From NCBI GenBank assembly GCA_963920665.1, contig OY987268.1, positions 6,016,501 through 6,080,500 on the forward strand: a stretch of DNA of 64,000 nt. Direction: 5' to 3'. The position numbers were made by a program, and so were the translations under genes. Under the pieces are notes generated by a model, which worked only from the letters and a program-made list of their open reading frames with translations, was not told the origin of the DNA and searched no databases. This stretch comes from Straminergon stramineum. Lineage: Eukaryota; Streptophyta; Bryopsida; Hypnales; Calliergonaceae. Of the stretch, positions 56,767-64,000 are shown piece by piece. How positions within the stretch are numbered: position 1 is the stretch's first letter; the number at the start of each line of letters is the position of its first letter.

Positions 56767-58842
56767 ATGAGCGGGGGCAAGGCAGCGCAGAAGGCGAAGG
56801 CCATCGACTGGGATTACCTGCAGAAGGTGGTGGTCTCCGACGCCGGGAAGCGGGAGCTCGCTGCTCTGCACCGTGCTTACGACGATGTCGCGGCCACTAT
56901 CAACGACAAATTCAACATCGTAAGAAATTCTTCATGTTTTCCATTGCCCTTCCTCTTTAAATTTTCTTAAATAGAGTCTGAATATGCTTGTACTATTGAA
57001 CATGCTAGTATTTAACGGGTTTGTGAGACTCTTCTGAGGAATTACGGAAAATTGGGTTGGTCAATCTTCGTGTGAGTTTGCTTATTTCCGGGGGATCTTT
57101 CAGAATTTTTTTAGGAGAGAAGATTTTTCTGGAACACTGGTTGAATCTGAGCCCCTGTGTGATGATACCCTGGTTTTAGGGTTTCTGTGAAGTGGGTGAC
57201 GCTCGTGTTTGAATTTGGTTTTCGAGGTTTAGAGTCATTCATTTAAAAACTAATGATAATAATCACGTGAAGAACTCGATGAATTTTTAATAAGTGTATC
57301 AGAGCACACCTCAAAATTTTGCAATTTGAAAATGAATTATGGGGGATTAAGCACTGGCTGGTTGTTGATCGAAGTGCCTTTGGTATACACAATGGCTTCA
57401 TTAGAGAATCTGTTCTTTAATCTTGAAATTGTTGAATTGCGGAATACCTGTCAATACAGATGACGTGGAGGTTGATTCCCCATGTCGTGCGTGGCAGAGA
57501 AATTTAGAGCAATTCTATGAGGGTTTTGTGAAGCTGGATATTTGGTTGATTTGAAGCTGTTGAAAGAAAATCAGGTTTTACTCGATAATTTCGATTTTCC
57601 TTAAATTGAAATAAGGCTAACAGTTAAAGAAACGGACGATGTGTGATTAAAAAATAGATGGTTGCTTGCATCTGAATATATTTATTTTTGAGTATTCCCA
57701 CTTGCTTTATTATATGTGTCGGAAGAGAAGAATTTCATTTTTGAAAGTGATGAAGGCCCTGGTCGTCTTCGGATCCATCAAGTATGTTGAAACTGACCAT
57801 GTTCAATGTACAGAAACCTACCAACATCAACTGGGACTTTTACAAGGAAAAGCTAGGTCCGTCTATTGTGAACATTTTCCAGCAATCCGTAAGCTGTAAG
57901 TTCCTCCTCTGCCATGAATGCAGTATAGAAATCATCCAGAAGCTGTTTCTGGTGCAATTTGATGAGTATTTTTACATTCTAGGAGATAATAATTTGGGGA
58001 GTATTTCCTTGCCAGACCAGTGGGTTTGATTTGTTGTAGTATTGCAGCCCTTGAAAAGGAGGTGCCAGAGTACAAGGATGATGTCACCGTAGACTATAAG
58101 GTTAAGCATGAAGCTTTGGTAAGCACTTACAATACCTATCCCACAACAGTACACCGTTCCTTCTATTTATGTCATTCATGATTTGAAGTAACACCAGAAT
58201 AGTATGTCATACAAGGAATGTACTTTTCTGGTTTACTACCTTGGTTCACCATCAAGAAGCTTTTGAACGATTAATCACTCAATCTAACATTCAGTACGCA
58301 GTAAATTGAATTGAACAAGTGGTATACTCCTTTTAGTAAGAAATTGCAAAAATCCAGTGATTTTGAAGATGAAGAAACCATGTACTCGTTGCGCTGTTTC
58401 TGAAGTATCTTTTTCTGTCAGCATCTCTTGTGGTGTCCTTTCCTCATATGGGGTTTCTTTCCCGGTTTTGATTTGTTTCATCTCATAGGGAGTATTCTAC
58501 TTTACGAACCTTTGGTTTTGTTTGTGAGTGAGCAGATGGCCAAGGCTGCAGAACAAGAGGAAGACTCGAAGAAGAAAATTGTTGCTCTTGATAAGGAAAT
58601 TGCGAGGGTTCAGGAACAGAAGGTATTTCCATTCACCCCTAAACACCCTGAGTCATTTCTTAATTTGAAGATTAGAAATTTTGATCTCCTTTTTTTGTGT
58701 CCAGTCGCTCATGGTGGCTTGGCTGTTCTTCTCTTTTGTTTCTGCAGTTCTATTATTTTCGAACACCAAAAATACAGAGATTAGAAATTTTTAATTTCTC
58801 TATATAGTACTCTCTCTCTATATAGTACTCTCTCTCTATATA

Positions 58843-58930
<88 letters not shown>

Positions 58931-59549
58931 ACTCACACTGATCTTTACAAATAAAATGGGAAACTACAACTTCAAACAAGATATGATTACTTTTCAAATA
59001 TTGAAAAGTTTTTTTTGTTAATATTTTTAATCTATGGGTGCATCATTACTTAATCTTAAATATGGTCATTTCTTGAAGTTAAACAGTGCATAATGTTAGT
59101 GGACACCTTTTGGAGATGCAAGATTTTTGTCTGCGCATATTTTCAATCTACTATTTAGTAGAATCCGAGTATTAAGTAGTTTTAAGGGTGTATTGTCTAA
59201 TTGCCGTTCTACTAGCACTAGAAACTAGGCAAATCTGTACGTATGGAAAGTGCACATTTGCGTATGCAAAGAGCACTTGAATCTTTTCATTGTCTAGACA
59301 CAGCTACTGTGATTGATAAGTAGGATCTATTTTTAATGCATCTATTCAAACTCTCGTTCTCTACATAAAACGTTTATAAGCAGTCGCCCTTTCACTGAGG
59401 CTGAGACAGTTACTAAGGCTATCAAGGGGCTTTGGATCTTGTTCCAGGCTTCTTATCAAACAATGACGGTTGATGAATACTTCGCAAAGAATCCTCAATC
59501 TAAGGAGAAGATTGATGAAGAGATCAGGAATCAGTTCTGGGGATATTAG
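56767..59549 (+). CDS. ATP synthase subunit d, mitochondrial (five exons)
   Basis: Subunit d belongs to the peripheral stalk of mitochondrial F1Fo ATP synthase, linking F1 to Fo on the matrix side. Exons: 56767-56919, 57814-57895, 58048-58118, 58536-58622, 59448-59549; total 495 nt, 164 residues plus stop, close to the about 168 of plant homologues. All introns are GT-AG. Diagnostic segments are KAIDWDYLQKVVVSDAGKRE, PTNINWDFYKEKLGPSIV, EKEVPEYKDDVTVDYK, the charged AEQEEDSKKKIVALDKEIA helix and the conserved end MTVDEYFAKNPQSKEKIDEE then IRNQFWGY. Exon 2 could end at 57889 or 57895; the latter (GTAAGT donor) keeps phase with exon 3 and gives SVSSLEKEV. The start ATG has context CCACCATGAG. 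Plant subunit d has no long cleaved presequence, consistent with the N-terminus. Confidence 0.93.
58798..58926. repeat. CT microsatellite in intron 4
   Basis: Three units of TATATAGTACTCTCTCTC precede an uninterrupted (CT)n run of over 70 bases ending in CACTCTCACTCACACTG. It lies in the fourth intron of the ATP synthase subunit d gene. Confidence 0.95.
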
Positions 59550-59648
59550 ATGCTGCCAAAATGATCAAGCCTTTCCTTTTGTTGACACTGGCTTCTCCTA
59601 ATTACAACGGGGGACATACGTGCCAGATGTGGGCTTCTCTTGTAGTAT

Positions 59649-59654
59649 AATAAA
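59649..59654 (+). terminator. Putative poly(A) signal of the subunit d gene
   Basis: AATAAA 100 bp downstream of the TAG at 59547-59549, a usual distance for a plant polyadenylation signal. Cleavage site unknown. Confidence 0.5.
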
Positions 59655-60988
59655 ATCTGCGAGTATATGGGTTTGTGTAGAATACGGTGCTGCATTTCAG
59701 CTGCCGAGAGTTTAAAGCTGTGCTTCAACACGGTAACATTGAACACGCTTTGTACATGCTCTCTACTGTTAAGAGGTTTCTAAGAGCTACAGTACTGTAA
59801 GTTCATCAATCTCCAAAGCCATCATATCCCAGGAATTTTACCCTGTATGTGGTGTTGGAGTTCCAAAATTTGTGCTCCAAGAATGGAGGCAATTTGGACA
59901 AAGTGGTTTGAAAACTCTGCAAGCGGCCCTGGGGGTAGGGGGCTAGTAGATAGATGGGACTCAAAACAAATTGTGTGGCCAGATTTGGAAGCAAATGGCA
60001 AAATCAAGTGAGGGTAGATTTGGAAACAGATGTAATATTCTGCGGCTGAAGTCACGTATTCTGGCAACCCCTAATGTGAGTCGTTGACAATGATGGGTGT
60101 GCGAGGTCTCTGGTTTCGATCTGGTGCCTTGTCGACTTCTCAGGTCGGCCGTCCGGACTATGATATCCAGCTTTGGCAGTATGAGAAAATGGCTTCTTTG
60201 GTGGCCTATGGACAAAATTACTATGATGCACATGTTGATGGCAGAAGACACTCATACCTTGCAGTTTGTACCTGGTGCTGATGCCCCATTCAACTCTAAC
60301 TTGAGGCTTGTGATGGTTGAACTTTTTCTATCTTGTAGTACGACACAGAGGAAGCAAGTCGTTCAAGATAGCAGTAAACGACTGCGCATTATCGTAATCA
60401 AAGGCTCTTTCCAAATAAGGGTCACGGAAAGGTCACTCTGCATTGGCAATGGTTATATTCCTCTTCGACTGATGACGACACCGTCTTCAGTGTACCTACC
60501 CACATCAGAACGAATGGAGAACCGTGAGTTAAAACTTGCATGTCATATCAGCTAGGAAGCTTGAATGCATATGACCTGCACAGAGGAGCAGATGGCAGAA
60601 AGGAGGAAGAACCCAAATTTTGAATACCTTCATCAAATCTTATGTCCCGAATAGAATCGGAACGTAAATGCTGCCAAGGATTGGCGTACCTGCCAGGAAA
60701 GAAACAGTTCTCTGCGCAGTCTCCAATGTAAGTTTCCATTTCGTTAACATCTGCACTACATATCAAACAAAAGAAAAATATTGCCAAAATGGGGTCATGC
60801 TTCAACTCTCTATTTGTTATTGTTTTCGATTCTAAAACAGAACCGAAAACACCACCCTACTATAGTGATACACCAAGCGAGGGAGGTCAAAGAATGACAA
60901 AGAAGGATTGGTAGAGACGCAAGACTTCGAAATGATGTAAAAACGCAGAATGGCGTATCAATTTGTACAGTGCAATGAAATAGCAGCC
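59655..60988. other. Intergenic between convergent genes
   Basis: No gene recognised. Overlapping ORFs at 60084-60555 (plus) and 59961-60255 (minus) have no domain or splice context. The region is of mixed composition and contains no defined element ends. Confidence 0.4.
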
Positions 60989-60994
60989 TTTATT
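60989..60994 (-). terminator. Putative poly(A) signal of the minus-strand gene
   Basis: TTTATT on the plus strand (AATAAA on the minus strand), 375 bp past the stop codon of the gene at 61369-61827. Confidence 0.4.
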
Positions 60995-61368
60995 TGCTAT
61001 TCACAGAACATAAAGTTCACTCATGTATGTTAGTCTCCGCAAATTGCACCAAGGGTGCTGGGACAATTTGCTAGAGACACCAAATAATGGCATCTGGCCT
61101 AAGCATTCGCGGATAAATGTCCTTCATTTGCAGCAATTTAACTTCATTGCTACGAATCCACGCTTTACAGTCTGAGCTGTTATCGCGATTTAACGTCTTA
61201 CTAATTTTCGTAACTTCACGGGCAGCAATTTTCTGTCTGCTCGGAGTTCTGTCTATACAAGGAATATTCCCCACTGATAGAATAATCCCAGTGGCATATA
61301 CTTGATCATAGGATCGCAGTCCCAAAAATTGAATATACAGACTATTCCTACTGGGAAGGATTACACGT

Positions 61369-61827
61369 TCAGTCCTCTGGCATGGCCAACTTGGCAGCGA
61401 TGGCGGAATGGTACCACTTGTCGTGAAACGTTTGCGTTGCGCGATTCTCCTTCCTCAAGAGTCGAGCTTTCTCGGCGGTGAAAACCACCCGCTCCGATCG
61501 TCGACGCACTGCAGAGGCTGCCGGGCTTACAGAGCTTTCTGCGCCTTCTGCGCCGTCGACTTGATTGTCTTTTTCAACGAGCGCAGCCATCAAGTCTTCT
61601 CGCGGGAGGTTGAGAAGCGGGTTTCTGGACGACTGGAGAATTTTGACGGCCTCCTGGTCGCCATCGCTCTCGCTACCACTCCTTTGCCCCTCAACATAAG
61701 CAGAACTCTGCTGGCACGACACTCGTGACGTCTTCCGCCCCTGAAACCCTCGCATTGCTCCAAGTGAAGAGCGCTTTCTCAACGCCTTCGATTCCACGAA
61801 GGCTGTAGAGATCTGTAGAGTCGCCAT
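61369..61827 (-). CDS. Predicted plastid-targeted protein, function unknown
   Basis: Single coding exon, 152 residues, start in good context (GAAAATGGCG). The N-terminus MATLQISTAFVESKALRKRS is rich in Ser/Ala/Arg and lacks acids for about 45 residues, with a likely processing site at RVSC near residue 37, as in chloroplast transit peptides. The mature part has SRNPLLNLPREDLMAALVEK, an acidic/Ala linker, and a basic C-terminal segment (RRRSERVVFTAEKARLLRKE) ending HDKWYHSAIAAKLAMPED. No membrane helix or known domain is recognised. GC content and codon use are clearly higher than in the flanking repeats, which supports a real gene. A 5' UTR intron is likely (see separate entry). Confidence 0.75.
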   Translation of the reverse strand: MATLQISTAFVESKALRKRSSLGAMRGFQGRKTSRVSCQQSSAYVEGQRSGSESDGDQEAVKILQSSRNPLLNLPREDLMAALVEKDNQVDGAEGAESSVSPAASAVRRRSERVVFTAEKARLLRKENRATQTFHDKWYHSAIAAKLAMPED

Positions 61828-61873
61828 TTTCTCAAGTCTACTCCGAAACCAAAGCGTCGAAGCGAGTAAAAAT

Positions 61874-62269
61874 CTGCAAAAGCTGAATCACAATGGAGAA
61901 ATGGTGTCAAAAAAAAAAATCCAACTAACGTACTTACAGCCCAGCACTTGATCTAAATACCTTTCATAAAGCATGCAATTTGAGTTTGAACAATCTTGAC
62001 AGAGTCAGGGGAAAATGCACAACAACTGAAGATAGCGAAGGATATACTTAGTTCACATCCATACATGAGCTCAGAGCTCAGAATTAACAAGAACAGAGAC
62101 ATGCACATGTACTTAAAATGTACAACACACTACTAACCAAAATTGACTGCGACTTAGTTCCTACAATCACGCATAACATGACAATTTCCCATGCCGCTGT
62201 CCTACTCCCTGCAACTCTATCTTCACAAAAAAGCCTCTAATCACGCATCGATTTGCAAGTAATACTCAC
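61874..62269 (-). other. Likely 5' UTR intron of the plastid-protein gene
   Basis: On the minus strand a strong donor (CACAG|GTGAGTATT) at 62269 and an acceptor with pyrimidine-rich lead (TTCAGCTTTTGCAG) ending at 61874 enclose 396 bp, 47 bp upstream of the ATG. The segment is AT-rich compared with its flanks. A weaker donor (CTGTAAGTACG) near 61938 is an alternative. Confidence 0.5.
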
Positions 62270-62900
62270 CTGTGATCAATTCTCAAAGGACTTCACTCCG
62301 TTTCAGAGTCAGCGAAACGAACAGCCTGTGCGCTATCTTGGAAGTTCTCACAATCAGCACAGTTCGAGACATGCAGATCTTAAACCGGCTGCGCCAGCCA
62401 CTTATACACTTCTCACAGGTGCTGAGTGAGTGCCGGGGCCCGCCGGACGGACGGACGGGACGCAGCACGTTTTCACGCACGCGGTGCCAACAAACGTACA
62501 ATCAGCAACGCGAAAAACGAAACCGCAACAGAAGTGCACAACGAAAAGAGCACCGAGCATATTCCCCGTGACAGACGCCCTCCTCAAATGGCCGGCTCAG
62601 GAGCACTTGGGACGAATTTTCACCTCGCTGATGAACAGCGCATGAGAAGGAGAAGGCCAGTGGCCAGTGGCCGGCCATTTCCAAGCGAAACTGGCGCAAC
62701 GATCGGGGCCATTGCACGTCGAGGACAATCGAAGGACTGCAATCGCCTGGCGACATTTCCAGAGTGCCGTCCGGTGCGCTTGAGCGTCGTCGTCCTCTGG
62801 CCGTTGTCGTGGCGGGCCGCGGTTAGAGTGCGCGCGTCAGGGTGGGGCTGGGTCGCGTCCACCCGGCCCGGTTTACATCAGGCGCCGTTGGAAAATTGAC
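62270..62900. promoter_or_regulatory. GC-rich upstream region
   Basis: CpG- and GC-rich stretch in an otherwise AT-rich window, directly upstream of the inferred 5' exon of the minus-strand gene, so probably its promoter and 5' UTR. ORFs up to 157 codons on the plus strand (62426-62899) result from low stop density in GC-rich DNA. A first exon of a further gene cannot be excluded. Confidence 0.35.
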
Positions 62901-64000
62901 CGTGCTCCGAGTCTGGGTCTGACGCCAGTCTCTTTTGTGCCTGACGTTAGCCGGTTGGCTGGTAGAACGGCGATGGTCCTTTTACGGTACATATGTAACC
63001 AGGATGTACATCTTTGAATGAAAATGTACACGATATGGGTGTATGTATGTAGTCCTGGTGCCACGCACTTTCGTTTTTTGAAACCAAGGACTCAAGGAGA
63101 ATACAGACACTAAGTGTCCAATGGATGACAAAGAATTCTTCTGCGTGAGTTAGAAGTGCAAATGTTCATCTTTGAAATTTTGTGTGAAAAGGGGAGGTCT
63201 TGTACAATAGTTTGACCTCTTATGAATACTCTTGGATTTTTTTCAAGCAAATGATTCATATAGTACCCAAAAGGATGATTTCAACAATAACCAATTCGAT
63301 GTTCCAAGGTTAATCATGCCAACCAAAGGATGGAGTTATTCCTCTATTAATCTCCTATAGTTTTGGTGATGCATGGTCCTAAAATGATTGATTTTCTATC
63401 TATCTATCTCTATCTCTCTCTCTCTCTATAATGATTTCAAATTTTATATCATGTGAATTTGTAAAGAGCAATTGTATATATTGGTCAATATATTAATACA
63501 ATCAATTTTTTTAAATCCAAATGAGTTCATTAAAATTGTTTAAAAAATCATTATGCCCTATTCAAATGTCTTTATTTTTGAGATTTAATTGTATAAGCTC
63601 TAGTTTATATACTATTTGGCAAGCGTTTCATTTCATTTTTCTATAGATGTAATTATGTACATGTATCACAAAGATTCATTTTGATTCAAGAATATATAGT
63701 CTAAATAATAATTAGAAAGTACTATGGACCTATTGAAGGGTTGGTGTACATGATGAATCACTATATGCACAAACCTACACCACCCTAAATACATTCTACC
63801 CAAATTGAATGCACTCCCTACTTGGGTTACTTTATGCAAACAAATTAAAGAGTACCATGTCAACCACTTTGGACTCTCTTTCTCATGTCAGCATTTTCAT
63901 GACAACTTGCATATATCAATCCACAATGTCAAGTTGTGAATTGAACATTAGTCTATAATTTTGAGGGTGGTAGATAAAGAAAAAATTAATTCTCATAAAA
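62901..64000. other. AT-rich spacer to the window end
   Basis: No gene seen. A TCTA/TC microsatellite lies at about 63398-63428. Near 62985-63035 TACATATGTAACCAGGATGT and nearby ATGTACA repeats occur without defined element ends. Confidence 0.45.

Noticed and set aside
57666..58029. Alternative plus-strand ORFs over exon 2 of subunit d
   Set aside because: They read through intron sequence; the exon is better explained by flanking GT-AG sites and homology to subunit d.
60097..60555. 152-codon plus-strand ORF between the two host genes
   Set aside because: No domain, no splice or poly(A) context, and opposing frames of similar length.
62426..62899. 157-codon plus-strand ORF
   Set aside because: GC-rich promoter-like DNA with low stop density; several overlapping frames are open on both strands and no motif is seen.

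Overview
This is a nuclear segment of a land-plant genome with a very high repeat load. Three things support this: a five-exon plant-type gene for subunit d of mitochondrial ATP synthase (56767-59549), a gene for a protein with a chloroplast-transit-like N-terminus (61369-61827, minus strand), and a typical Ty1/copia element primed by initiator Met tRNA. The lineage cannot be fixed from the sequence. Intergenic DNA is AT-rich and packed with small inverted-repeat elements.

Layout. Positions 1-1339 hold a MITE-like element and spacer. From about 1340 to at least 45115 the window is a three-copy tandem segmental duplication (by-eye alignment): unit U1 at about 1340-14359, U2 at about 14360-40069, and U3 from about 40070 to at least 45115. 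Each unit opens with about 850 bp of conserved leader followed by a roughly 100-residue ORF (2248-2538, 15359-15667, 41178-41483). U1 and U2 end in a minus-strand LINE-like remnant beside a minisatellite of about 138-140 bp. U2 is about twice as long as U1 because of later insertions: a 5.27 kb copia element (23038-28304), a 3.35 kb hAT-like TIR element (30163-33508), several MITEs and an expanded minisatellite. The units act as each other's empty-site controls, so many insertions can be bounded to the base with target-site duplications.

The most notable items are: (1) a host-gene fragment coding the PDF motif of plant organellar single-strand DNA-binding (OSB) proteins, carried antisense inside the copia element; (2) a six-monomer higher-order repeat of 829 bp, present twice head to tail in the U2 minisatellite; (3) the three-copy small ORF, whose length differences are all multiples of three; (4) the hAT-like element with an unrecognised ORF and GATCGCGC-rich subterminal repeats; (5) a solo LTR nested in a minisatellite-filled MULE-like element; (6) a long foldback at 47566-48005.

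Positions 45116-56015 are AT-rich and non-coding as far as can be seen. Positions 56570-62270 carry the two credible host genes, convergent with about 1.4 kb between their likely poly(A) signals. Positions 62270-64000 hold the GC-rich upstream region of the minus-strand gene and AT-rich spacer. No rRNA, tRNA gene or CRISPR array was recognised.
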